Shown here: positions 1-7,761 of the stretch, piece after piece | How positions within the stretch are numbered: position 1 is the first letter of the stretch | Layout of the letters: each line of letters opens with the position of its first letter | Assembly (NCBI RefSeq): GCF_000717335.1 | Contig: NZ_JNYZ01000069.1 | Location: 1-9,147 of the forward strand | Direction: 5' to 3' | Length of the DNA: 9,147 bases | From: Amycolatopsis jejuensis | Lineage (GTDB): Bacteria > Actinomycetota > Actinomycetes > Mycobacteriales > Pseudonocardiaceae | The notes under the pieces: generated by a model | The model's database searches: none | The model's input: the letters and a program-made list of their open reading frames with translations, nothing else | What the model was told of the DNA's origin: nothing | Made by a program: the position numbers and the translations under genes

Positions 1-1898
<1,898 letters not shown>

Positions 1899-1900
1899 CC

Positions 1901-2135
1901 GATCGCCCCAATGTGGCGTTGGGTGCATGGGATCGCCCCAATGTGGCGTTGGGTGCGTGGGATGCAGCGAATGTGGCGTTGGGTGCGTGTGATGCAGCGA
2001 ATGTGGCGTTGGGTGCGTGTGATGCAGCGAATGTGGCGTTGGGTGCGTGTGATGCAGCGAATGTGGCATTGGGTGCGTGTGATGCAGCGAATGCGGCGTT
2101 GGGTGCGTGTGATGCAGCGAATGTGGCATTGGGGC
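1901..2135. repeat. Tandem array of eight 30-bp units downstream of hisB
   Basis: Eight head-to-tail copies of a 30-bp unit start 3 bp after the hisB stop, at 1901, 1931, 1961, 1991, 2021, 2051, 2081 and 2111; the last decays after about 24 bases. The consensus is gatgcagcga + atgtggcgtt + gggtgcgtgt. Units 3-5 are identical. Units 1 and 2 carry gatcgcccca in the first third, and units 6-8 have single changes (GTGGCATT in 6 and 8, ATGCGG in 7). Identical central copies suggest recent expansion by slippage or unequal exchange. Because 30 is a multiple of 3 and the unit lacks stops in several frames, long spurious reading frames cross it on both strands. There is no distinct spacer, so this is not CRISPR. 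Function is unknown. Confidence 0.95.
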
Positions 2136-2144
2136 GGTGCCCGG

Positions 2145-2180
2145 CGGGGCCCGGCAGCCGGTGTGGCAAGCTGGGCCCCG
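2145..2180 (+). promoter_or_regulatory. Possible hairpin covering the start of the small membrane protein gene
   Basis: CGGGGCCC at 2145-2152 and GGGCCCCG at 2173-2180 are perfect 8-bp complements separated by 20 nt. The downstream arm includes the first base of the GTG start at 2180 and would cover the region where a ribosome-binding site belongs. It has no following T tract, so it is not a classical terminator. A role in limiting translation or processing the transcript after the repeats is inference only. Confidence 0.35.
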
Positions 2181-2338
2181 TGAGCAAAGAGGTGATCGCC
2201 GTCCTGCTGCTGGCCCTTGGCGGCTTCCTGGCCGGCGGCGTCTACTCGACCTGGAAGACCGCCAAGGTCCTCGCCGTGGTGCTCGGCGTCGCGGCGCTGC
2301 TGGCCATCGGCGGGGCGATCGCCTGGCTGGTCAGCTGA
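2180..2338 (+). CDS. Small two-helix membrane protein
   Basis: This 52-residue protein is almost wholly hydrophobic, with two predicted membrane helices: roughly residues 5-22 (EVIAVLLLALGGFLAGGVY region) and 29-51 (VLAVVLGVAALLAIGGAIAW region). A short polar turn STWKTAK joins them; its lysines suggest the loop is cytoplasmic. Codon third positions are strongly G/C, as in the neighbouring genes. The GTG at 2180 is chosen because it precedes the hydrophobic core, but no good Shine-Dalgarno is seen. The same frame is open upstream through the whole 30-bp repeat, so a longer form with a decapeptide repeat (ANVALGACDA) at its N-terminus cannot be excluded by reading frame alone. Small membrane proteins near hisB/hisH are, to my recollection, seen in other actinobacterial histidine clusters; function is unknown. 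Its TGA directly abuts the stop of the convergent transporter gene. Confidence 0.72.
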   Translation: MSKEVIAVLLLALGGFLAGGVYSTWKTAKVLAVVLGVAALLAIGGAIAWLVS

Positions 2339-4513
2339 TCACACGCGGGCCAGCTCGCGTTCGTCGTCGTCCGGGGCACCGAGTTCGCGCACCAGGCGCT
2401 CGCCTTCCACATCGACGTTCGGCAGGATCCGGTCCAGCCACTTCGGCAGCCACCACGCACCGCGCCCGAGCAGCGACATCACCGCGGGCACGATGGTCAT
2501 CCGGATCACGAACGCGTCCACCAGCACGCCGAACGCGAGCGCGAACCCGATCGACTGGATCAGCGTCGACTCGGCCAGCACGAACCCGGCGAACACCGAG
2601 ATCATGATCAGCGCGGCCGCCACGACCACCCGCGAGCCGTGCCGGAACCCGGTCACCATCGCCTGTTGCGGCGGCGCGCCGTGTACGTGCTCCTCGCGCA
2701 TCCGGGTGACCAGGAACACCTGGTAGTCCATCGCGAGTCCGAAAAGGACACCGATCAGCAGGATCGGCAGCATGCTCATGATCGGGCCGGTCGACTCGAC
2801 GCCCAGCAGGTCGGTGAGCCAGCCCCACTGGAACACCGCCACCACCGCGCCGAACGTCGCAACCACCGAGCCGAGGAACCCGAGCGTCGCCTTCAGCGGT
2901 ACCAGGACCGAGCGGAACACCAGCATCAGCAACAGGAAAGCGAGCCCGACGATCAGCGCGAGGTACGGCAGCATGGCGTCGGAAAGCTTCTGTGACACGT
3001 CGATGTTGGCCGCGGTCTGACCGGTCACCGCGAGACTGCCGCCGGTCGCGTTGTGCAGCGGACCGGATTGCGCGCGGATTGCCGCGACGAGGTCTTCGGT
3101 CTGCGTGCTGCTCGGGCCGCTCTTCGGGATCACGGTGAGCACCGCGGTGTCCCCGGCCGGATTGACGCGCGGCGGCGTCACGGCAGCGACGTCGGGCAGC
3201 TTGCTGATCCCCGCGGCCGCCTGCTGCAGCGCACCCGGGTTGTGGTTCGTGTCGACGACCACCAGCAGCGGTCCGTTCGCGCCCTCGCCGAAGCCCTTAC
3301 TGACCAGCTCGTACGCCTTGTGCTGGGTGGATTCCGGCGCTGCGGTGCTGTCGTTGGGCAGGCCGAGCTGCATGCTCAGCGCCGGGATCGCGGCCACGGC
3401 CAGCCCGGCGAGTGCCGTGATGAGCACCGGAACCCGGTGCCGGGCAACGAATCGCGCCCAGCGTTCGCCGTGCGACGGGCCATTCGTGTTTCGCCGCAAC
3501 CGAATCCGGCTTCGGCCCACGCGGGCCCCGGCGAATCCGAGCACCGCGGGTAGCAGGGTGAGCGCGATGAGCACGGCGATGGCGACCGTCGCCGCCGCGC
3601 CAATGCCCATCTGGCCCAGGAACGGAATGCCGACGACGGTGAGCCCGGCGAGCGCGATGATCACGGTGAGCCCGGCGAACACCACCGCGGAACCTGCGGT
3701 GCCGACCGCTCTTCCGGCGGCTTCCTCCGGATCTCGGCCTTCGGCGAGTTCGTGCCGGTAACGGGAGACGATGAAGAGCGCGTAGTCGATCCCCACCGCG
3801 AGGCCGATCATGAGCGCGAGCACGGGGGTGTTCGAGTTCAGTTCGAGCGAGCCGGACGCGAGGAGAATGCCCGCCATCCCGATGCCGACCCCGATCAGCG
3901 CGGTGAGCAACGGGATACCGGCGGCCAGCAGCGAACCGAACGTGATGATGAGAACGACCGCGGCGACCGCGACCCCGAGCCCTTCGGTGGCGCCGGTTTC
4001 GGGAATGCCCTGCACCGCGTCGCCGCCGAACTCGACCTGGTAGCCCTGCTTTTTCGCCTGCTCGCCGCTCGTGAGCAGGGCCTGCCGGTCGGTGTCGGCG
4101 AGCTCGAACCCCTTGACCTGGTAGCTCACCTGCACGAGCGCGACCCGGCCGTCGGGGGAGACCGACTGCGCCTGGAACGGGTCGACGACCGCGGCCACCT
4201 TCGGCGCGGTCTTCAGCTTCGCCACCACGGATTCGACCGCGGCCTGCCCCACCGGGTCGGTGACTTTCCGGCCCTCGGGCGCGGCGATCGCGACCCGCGC
4301 GGTACCCCCTGCGGCGGCCTGCGGGAAGCGCTCGGCCAGCCGGTCGATGGCCTGCTGCGATTCGGTGCCCGGGATGGTCACCGAGTCCGACAGCGTGCCG
4401 GACAGTGTGAGCGCGCCGGCGCCCAAAGCCATCAGCACGGCCGCCCAGATCGCGGTGACCAAGGCCCGGCGGCGGAACGACAGCCTGCCGAGCCGGTACA
4501 GGAAAGAAGCCAT
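2339..4513 (-). CDS. MMPL/RND-family membrane transporter
   Basis: This is a 724-residue MMPL-type RND transporter, expected in the cytoplasmic membrane and driven by the proton gradient. An N-terminal helix (about residues 16-38) is followed by a periplasmic domain (about 40-175). A helix bundle (about 178-330), a second helix and periplasmic domain (about 360-510) and a second bundle (about 512-685) follow. The paired proton-relay motifs of the family are visible: AVGIDYALFIVSRYR (Asp243-Tyr244) and GLAMDYQVFLVTRMRE (Asp596-Tyr597), plus VDAFVIR near 665-671. The ATG at 4513 is preferred because GGAG lies 9 nt upstream and it leads directly into MASFLYRLGRLSFRRR, the usual start of such proteins; an in-frame GTG at 4546 would add 11 polar residues without a clear ribosome site. 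It is divergent from a TetR gene, which implies drug or lipid efflux under local repression. The substrate cannot be read from sequence. Confidence 0.96.
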   Translation of the reverse strand: MASFLYRLGRLSFRRRALVTAIWAAVLMALGAGALTLSGTLSDSVTIPGTESQQAIDRLAERFPQAAAGGTARVAIAAPEGRKVTDPVGQAAVESVVAKLKTAPKVAAVVDPFQAQSVSPDGRVALVQVSYQVKGFELADTDRQALLTSGEQAKKQGYQVEFGGDAVQGIPETGATEGLGVAVAAVVLIITFGSLLAAGIPLLTALIGVGIGMAGILLASGSLELNSNTPVLALMIGLAVGIDYALFIVSRYRHELAEGRDPEEAAGRAVGTAGSAVVFAGLTVIIALAGLTVVGIPFLGQMGIGAAATVAIAVLIALTLLPAVLGFAGARVGRSRIRLRRNTNGPSHGERWARFVARHRVPVLITALAGLAVAAIPALSMQLGLPNDSTAAPESTQHKAYELVSKGFGEGANGPLLVVVDTNHNPGALQQAAAGISKLPDVAAVTPPRVNPAGDTAVLTVIPKSGPSSTQTEDLVAAIRAQSGPLHNATGGSLAVTGQTAANIDVSQKLSDAMLPYLALIVGLAFLLLMLVFRSVLVPLKATLGFLGSVVATFGAVVAVFQWGWLTDLLGVESTGPIMSMLPILLIGVLFGLAMDYQVFLVTRMREEHVHGAPPQQAMVTGFRHGSRVVVAAALIMISVFAGFVLAESTLIQSIGFALAFGVLVDAFVIRMTIVPAVMSLLGRGAWWLPKWLDRILPNVDVEGERLVRELGAPDDDERELARV

Positions 4514-4563
4514 GGAATTCGTCTCCGTTTCGGCTCTGCGACTCACTCGAACCGGTGACGTCG

Positions 4564-4592
4564 AAGCTAGCCGTTCGGCAAGTAGATTCCAA
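4564..4592 (-). promoter_or_regulatory. Candidate promoter of the MMPL gene
   Basis: Read on the minus strand, TTGGAA (4592-4587) and TAGCTT (4569-4564) are separated by 17 bp, a good -35/-10 arrangement for a housekeeping sigma factor. Operator site 1 covers the -10 and spacer, and site 2 begins at the -35. This fits repression of the transporter by the divergent TetR protein. The promoter is predicted from spacing and motif only. Confidence 0.5.
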
Positions 4593-4651
4593 GCCGATCG
4601 GCTAGGATGTGACTAGCCGCACGGCAAGTTTCCGGCCTGCCGATCGGCAGG
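4568..4651. promoter_or_regulatory. Four-site dyad operator array between MMPL and TetR genes
   Basis: Four related dyads built on GCCGNNCGGC lie in the 175-bp divergent gap: TAGCCGTTCGGCAA (4568-4581), AAGCCGATCGGCTA (4591-4604), TAGCCGCACGGCAA (4614-4627) and CCTGCCGATCGGCAGG (4636-4651, a perfect 16-bp palindrome). Their centres are at 4574.5, 4597.5, 4620.5 and 4643.5, an exact 23-bp step. Site 1 overlaps the likely MMPL -10, and site 4 lies just upstream of TAGGAT (4652-4657), a likely -10 of the TetR gene. TetR dimers bind such dyads, so binding by the adjacent regulator with autoregulation is the simplest reading. The sites and spacing are seen directly; the protein that binds is inferred. 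Confidence 0.8.
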
Positions 4652-4657
4652 TAGGAT
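4629..4657 (+). promoter_or_regulatory. Candidate promoter of the TetR gene
   Basis: TAGGAT at 4652-4657 fits the actinobacterial TANNNT -10 pattern. A poor -35 (TTTCCG, 4629-4634) lies 17 bp upstream. Operator site 4 fills the spacer, suggesting autorepression. The -10 is plausible and the -35 weak. Confidence 0.4.
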
Positions 4658-4688
4658 CAGGGCGCACTCCGCCTGACGAGGAGGTCCG

Positions 4689-5264
4689 ATGACGACCGCT
4701 CAACCGGTCGCCGGAACCAGGGGCCGCCTGCTCGAGACCGCCCTCCGGCTGTTCGCCGAGCACGGGGTGGAAGGCACGTCGCTGCAGATGATCGCCGACG
4801 AGCTGGGCGTCACCAAGGCAGCGGTGTATTACCACTTCAAAACGAAGGCGGAGATCACCGAAGCCGTTGCCGCGCCCGGTATCCGGGAACTCGACGAGCT
4901 GGTGCTAGCGGCGGCGAAGCACCCCCGGCGCGGCGCGCGCGTGGACCACCTGCTGGACGGTTTCGTGGACCTCGTGGTGCGGCACCGGGTGCTGGTCGCG
5001 CTGTTCTCGAGCGACCCGGGCATCGACGCCGCGCTCGCGAAGTCGGCCCACGGGGTGGAGGGGTTCAAGAACGCGCTGATCTCGATCGTCGCGGGCCCGG
5101 ACCCGGACGTACCCGCCCGCGCGACCGCCATCGTGACGTTCCTCGGCATCGCCATGGCAGGCGGCGCCCCTGACCTGGTCGAGGTCGACGACGAAACCCT
5201 GCGCCGGGCATTGCTCGACGTGGGCCGCCGGTTGCTGGGCCGCCCTCGTCGGCGGATTTGCTGA
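4689..5264 (+). CDS. TetR-family transcriptional repressor
   Basis: This is a 191-residue TetR/AcrR regulator. The N-terminal DNA-binding domain is clear: LLETALRLFAEHGVEGTS (helix 1 region, residues 14-31), then the helix-turn-helix MIADELGVTKAAVYYHFKTK (about 34-53), ending in the typical YYHFKTKAEI. Residues from about 60 form a helical ligand-binding and dimerisation domain that cannot be matched to a specific ligand class by eye. The ATG at 4689 has GAGGAGGT at 4678-4685 just upstream. The gene is divergent from the MMPL transporter, and four dyads lie in the shared gap, so it most likely represses the transporter and itself until an effector binds. The C-terminus ends in a very basic GRPRRRIC. 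The effector is unknown. Confidence 0.95.
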   Translation: MTTAQPVAGTRGRLLETALRLFAEHGVEGTSLQMIADELGVTKAAVYYHFKTKAEITEAVAAPGIRELDELVLAAAKHPRRGARVDHLLDGFVDLVVRHRVLVALFSSDPGIDAALAKSAHGVEGFKNALISIVAGPDPDVPARATAIVTFLGIAMAGGAPDLVEVDDETLRRALLDVGRRLLGRPRRRIC

Positions 5265-5551
5265 GCCCTGCTGTCCGGCGGGTATACGGCGGTTGGGTCG
5301 GCGGTTGGGAGCTCCGAGCTGGGGCGCCGAGTTGCGCCGAGTTGCGACGACGGCCGGATGCCACCGAGTTCGCGTTGAGGTTGGCCGTGTCGATAAATGA
5401 CTTCGTCGAGTCGGGCGGCCGAACTCCGCCGACAGCGGATGGCGATCGCGTCGGCGGGTGAACTTCCCCCGGTCGGCGGGAAACGGGTCGCGCAATCACG
5501 GGCGCACGACTGCGCCTTGCACACCGTCGCGGGTCGGCGGAGTCAGCAGCC

Positions 5552-5619
5552 GGGGTGCTTCGCGGGGTGGGTGGCGCCGGGTCGGGGGGTGCTTCGCGGG
5601 GTGGGCGGCGCCGAGTCCG
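5552..5619. repeat. 34-bp tandem duplication
   Basis: Two adjacent copies, 5552-5585 and 5586-5619, share ggggtgcttcgcggggtggg and the following gcgcc; 31 of 34 positions agree. It lies just downstream of the SoxR gene. No function is apparent; it is probably a local slippage duplication. Confidence 0.85.
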
Positions 5620-5630
5620 GAGCGCTCCGG
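5617..5630 (-). terminator. Weak hairpin just after the SoxR gene
   Basis: CCGGAGCGCTCCGG is a perfect 14-bp palindrome (5-bp stem, 4-nt loop) starting 8 bp beyond the SoxR stop. It could help end the SoxR transcript, but it has no T tract, so the call is weak. Confidence 0.3.
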
Positions 5631-5638
5631 TGGGCGCG

Positions 5639-6100
5639 TCAGATTCCGCCTTCCATTACCGGGCGTAGTTTGCTTGCTCCGGGGCCGAAGCGGGCGAGTT
5701 CGTCGTCGGCGTTGTACAGCCCGCAGCTGCGCAGTGACAGGCAGCCGCAGCCGACGCAGCCGGTCAGGCGGTCCCGGAGGCGTTGCAGGGCGTCGATGCG
5801 GGCGTCCAGTTCCGTTTGCCACTCGCGGGACAGTCGGGCCCAATCGGCTTTCGTGGGGGCGTGGTCGGCCGGCAGCGTGGCCAACGCCTCGCTGATGTCC
5901 TCCAGCGAGAGTCCCACTCGCTGGGCCGCTCGGATGAACGCGATCCGCCGCAGGATCGAACGTGCGTAGCGGCGCTGGTTGCCCGCCGAGCGTTCCGAGC
6001 TGATCAGGCCTCGCTCCTCGTAGAACCGCAGTGCGGTGTGCGGTACCCCGCTGCGTTCCGCCACCTGCCCGATGCTCAGCTTGTCCGCCAACCTCGTCAT
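5639..6100 (-). CDS. soxR: Redox-sensing MerR-family regulator SoxR
   Basis: This 153-residue MerR-family protein has all the SoxR hallmarks. The N-terminal winged helix-turn-helix reads SIGQVAERSGV (9-19), TALRFYEERGLI (22-33) and GNQRRYARSILRRIAFI (40-56). A dimerisation helix follows at about 85-112. The iron-sulfur motif is GCVGCGCLSLRSCGLYN, with Cys115, Cys118, Cys120 and Cys126 in the CX2CXCX5C spacing that holds the [2Fe-2S] cluster. Family members activate target promoters when the cluster is oxidised by redox-cycling compounds or superoxide. There is no Shine-Dalgarno before the ATG at 6100. A TAACCT -10 lies 6 nt upstream of it, so the mRNA may be leaderless. In actinobacteria SoxR generally answers redox-active metabolites rather than a soxS cascade; here the divergent neighbour is a split transketolase. 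Confidence 0.96.
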   Translation of the reverse strand: MTRLADKLSIGQVAERSGVPHTALRFYEERGLISSERSAGNQRRYARSILRRIAFIRAAQRVGLSLEDISEALATLPADHAPTKADWARLSREWQTELDARIDALQRLRDRLTGCVGCGCLSLRSCGLYNADDELARFGPGASKLRPVMEGGI

Positions 6101-6106
6101 TGGTCC

Positions 6107-6136
6107 AGGTTAGCGCTTGACCTTGAGCTTGGTCGA
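6107..6136 (-). promoter_or_regulatory. Candidate leaderless promoter of soxR
   Basis: On the minus strand, TCGACC (6136-6131) and TAACCT (6112-6107) are 18 bp apart. The last base of the -10 is 6 nt from the ATG at 6100, so transcription would start at or next to the A of the start codon. Together with the lack of a ribosome-binding site this predicts a leaderless mRNA. The promoter overlaps the SoxR-box-like dyad, consistent with autoregulation. Confidence 0.5.
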
Positions 6137-6147
6137 GGTTGCATCGT
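6117..6147 (+). promoter_or_regulatory. SoxR-box-like operator in a 19-bp-spacer promoter of the split transketolase
   Basis: TTGACC (6117-6122) is a near-consensus -35. The 18 bases that start at its last two bases, CCTTGAGCTTGGTCGAGG (6121-6138), form an imperfect dyad (with flanks ACCTnGAnCnnGnTCnAGGT, 6120-6139) resembling the known SoxR box CCTCAAGTTAACTTGAGG (11 of 18 identical in the reverse orientation). A 19-bp spacer leads to a weak -10, CATCGT (6142-6147). The -35, box, spacer and -10 sit in the same register as in E. coli soxS, where the over-long spacer makes the promoter dependent on activator. The ATG of the next gene begins 8 nt after the -10, so this transcript may be leaderless too. 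The sequence is seen directly; regulation is inferred. Confidence 0.65.
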
Positions 6148-6154
6148 CGAAGGC

Positions 6155-6847
6155 ATGACCACCACGACGAAGGTGCCGGGCTACGCGGACCTGCCCCGGC
6201 TGATCTCGCTGATGACCGGCGACGACAAGCACCACGCGGCCGCAGAGTCCACAGTGGACGTACTGTGGGTGCTCTTCGACCGGGTCCTGCGTACCGGCCC
6301 GGCGCGCGACCCCGGGCGTGACCGGTTCCTGCTGTCCAAAGGGCACGGCCCGATGGCGTACTACGCGGTGCTCGCCGCGAAGGGGTACCTCGACGAAAGC
6401 GAGCTGGCCGGCTGGAGTTCCGCGCGGTCGCGGCTCGGGCACCATCCGGATCGCGTGCGCGTGCCGGGCGTCGAGATTTCCAGTGGTTCCCTCGGGCACG
6501 GCCTGCCGATCGCCCTCGGTACGGCGCTCGGCCTGCGTGCCCGTGGTGCCGACGCGCGAGTGGTGACTCTCGTCGGCGACGCGGAGCTGGACGAGGGGTC
6601 CAATCACGAGGCGATCGTCGTCGCGGCGCGGCTCGGGCTCGAGCGGCTGACGACGGTCGTCGTGGACAACCAATCCTCGACCCACGGCTGGCCCGGTGGC
6701 ATCGCCCGCCGCTTCGACCTGGAGGGCTGGGCGACGCGCACCGTGTCCGGCCGCGACCACGACGCGCTGTACGACGCGTTCACCAGTCCGCATCCGGGGC
6801 GGCCGCTGGCCGTGATCGCTGTGGTGGAACCGAAAGGCGGGCTGTGA
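6155..6847 (+). CDS. Transketolase-like protein, N-terminal (TPP-binding) subunit
   Basis: This 230-residue protein corresponds to the N-terminal half of a transketolase, which binds the diphosphate and magnesium of thiamine diphosphate (TPP). Visible features are LLSKGHGPMAYYAVLA (59-74, His64), SSGSLGHGLPIALGTALG (109-126), and the TPP motif GDAELDEGSNHEA (141-153) with Asp171-Asn172 in VVVDNQSST about 30 residues later. The third motif residue is Ala143 instead of the usual Gly of GDG. The protein ends soon after VVEPKGGL, the counterpart of the KGKG region, and is shorter than typical split N-halves (around 270 residues). No ribosome-binding site fits the ATG at 6155; a leaderless start is likely. 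The stop overlaps the next gene, which supplies the other half, so the two should form one enzyme. Whether it acts in the pentose phosphate pathway or on another ketose or keto acid is not determined. Confidence 0.9.
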   Translation: MTTTTKVPGYADLPRLISLMTGDDKHHAAAESTVDVLWVLFDRVLRTGPARDPGRDRFLLSKGHGPMAYYAVLAAKGYLDESELAGWSSARSRLGHHPDRVRVPGVEISSGSLGHGLPIALGTALGLRARGADARVVTLVGDAELDEGSNHEAIVVAARLGLERLTTVVVDNQSSTHGWPGGIARRFDLEGWATRTVSGRDHDALYDAFTSPHPGRPLAVIAVVEPKGGL

Positions 6848-7746
6848 TGCCGACCACGATGCCGACCATGCGCGACACGTTTCTGGCCACCGCAGAGGAA
6901 ATCGTCGACGCGGACCCGGACGTCGCGCTCGTGCTCGCCGACATCTCCGCCGCGACGCTCGCCGGTGCCGCACGCCGCCATCCGGACCGGGTGCTCAACG
7001 TCGGAATCCGCGAGCAGCTGCTCGTGAGCACCGGCGCCGGGCTCGCGCTGGCCGGGATGCGGCCGATCGTGCACACGTTCAACGCGTTCCTCGTGGAGCG
7101 GGCCTTCGAGCAGGTCAAACTCGACCTCAGCCACCAGGACCTCGGCGCGGTGCTCGTGTCGTACGGCGCGTCATACGACATGCCTGCCGAAGGCCGTACG
7201 CACCAGGCGCCCGGGGACGTCGCGTTGATCGACTCGTTACCCGGCTGGTACGTGCACGTCCCCGGGCATCCGGACGAGGCCCGGCGGCTGCTGCTCGATT
7301 CGGTACCCGGAGACAGCCGGACGTACCTGCGCCTTTCCGCGCAACAGAACGCGACCGCGCACCTCGGTGTCGGATTCCAGCCACTGCGCCGCGGGACTCG
7401 CGGGGTGGTGATCGCGGTCGGCCCGATGCTCGACCGCGTGCTGCGCGCGACCGCGGGAATGGATGTGACGGTGCTCTATGCGTCCACAGTGCGGCCGTTC
7501 GATGCTGCGGGTCTGCGTGCTGCAGTGACGGGAGTGGCGGATGTGGCGCTGGTGGAGCCGTATCTGCAGGGGACGTCCGCGCATCAGGTGGCGGACGCGC
7601 TGGCGGATCTGCCGCACCGGCTGCTGAACGTCGGCACGCGGCGGGACAAGGAGGTGCGGATTTACGGCACTCTTGCCGACCACGATCTCGCGCACGGCCT
7701 CGACGCGGGCTCGATCGCGTTGTCCCTGAAGGAATTCTTCACGTGA
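6844..7746 (+). CDS. Transketolase-like protein, C-terminal (pyrimidine-binding) subunit
   Basis: This 300-residue protein corresponds to the pyrimidine-binding and C-terminal domains of transketolase. Key features are [10 protein letters not shown] (26-35), [20 protein letters not shown] (52-71) with the essential glutamate at Glu57, [16 protein letters not shown] (77-92), [17 protein letters not shown] (107-123) with His120, and a C-terminal transketolase_C-like domain from about 185 ([37 protein letters not shown]). It complements the preceding gene, and together they equal one bacterial transketolase or DXS-like enzyme. Translation can begin at GTG 6844 (4-bp overlap, GTGA) or ATG 6847 (1-bp overlap); AAAGG near 6833-6837 suits either. 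The overlap implies coupling and equal subunit output. Split enzymes of this type serve pentose phosphate, sugar-acid and specialised metabolite pathways, and the substrate here is open. Confidence 0.91.
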   Translation: MMPTTMPTMRDTFLATAEEIVDADPDVALVLADISAATLAGAARRHPDRVLNVGIREQLLVSTGAGLALAGMRPIVHTFNAFLVERAFEQVKLDLSHQDLGAVLVSYGASYDMPAEGRTHQAPGDVALIDSLPGWYVHVPGHPDEARRLLLDSVPGDSRTYLRLSAQQNATAHLGVGFQPLRRGTRGVVIAVGPMLDRVLRATAGMDVTVLYASTVRPFDAAGLRAAVTGVADVALVEPYLQGTSAHQVADALADLPHRLLNVGTRRDKEVRIYGTLADHDLAHGLDAGSIALSLKEFFT

Positions 7747-7761
7747 TGAGGGGCGACCAGG

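Larger units (their letters stand above)
5265..5638. other. Gene-free convergent gap between TetR and SoxR genes
   Basis: This 374-bp stretch separates the 3' ends of two convergent genes. Open frames are present, but none has a ribosome-binding site together with the codon pattern of the neighbours. It is rich in repeated GTCGGCGG-like words (for example near 5298, 5450, 5472 and 5532), a back-to-back GCGCCGAGTT duplication (5324-5343) and a 34-bp tandem duplication (5552-5619). I see no RNA gene and no clear T-tract terminator. Confidence 0.7.

Noticed and set aside
1901..2135. CRISPR array.
   Set aside because: Units are contiguous with no unique spacers, and no cas gene is near.
4514..4546. 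Upstream GTG start for the MMPL gene.
   Set aside because: Adds 11 polar residues, lacks a ribosome site, and the ATG at 4513 has a GGAG at good spacing.
3752..4558. Plus-strand 268-residue frame opposite the MMPL gene.
   Set aside because: Antisense shadow of a well-supported gene; composition typical of GC-rich reverse frames.
3297..4592. Long minus-strand Arg/Gly-rich frame over the transporter gene.
   Set aside because: Out-of-frame shadow of the MMPL gene, low complexity, no start signal.
5258..5461. 67-residue frame after the TetR gene.
   Set aside because: Overlaps the TetR end, lacks a ribosome site and the G/C third-position pattern, and runs through repetitive sequence.
5783..6154. 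Long upstream extension of the split transketolase N-half.
   Set aside because: It would read antisense through soxR and across the promoter; transketolase-like sequence starts after 6155.
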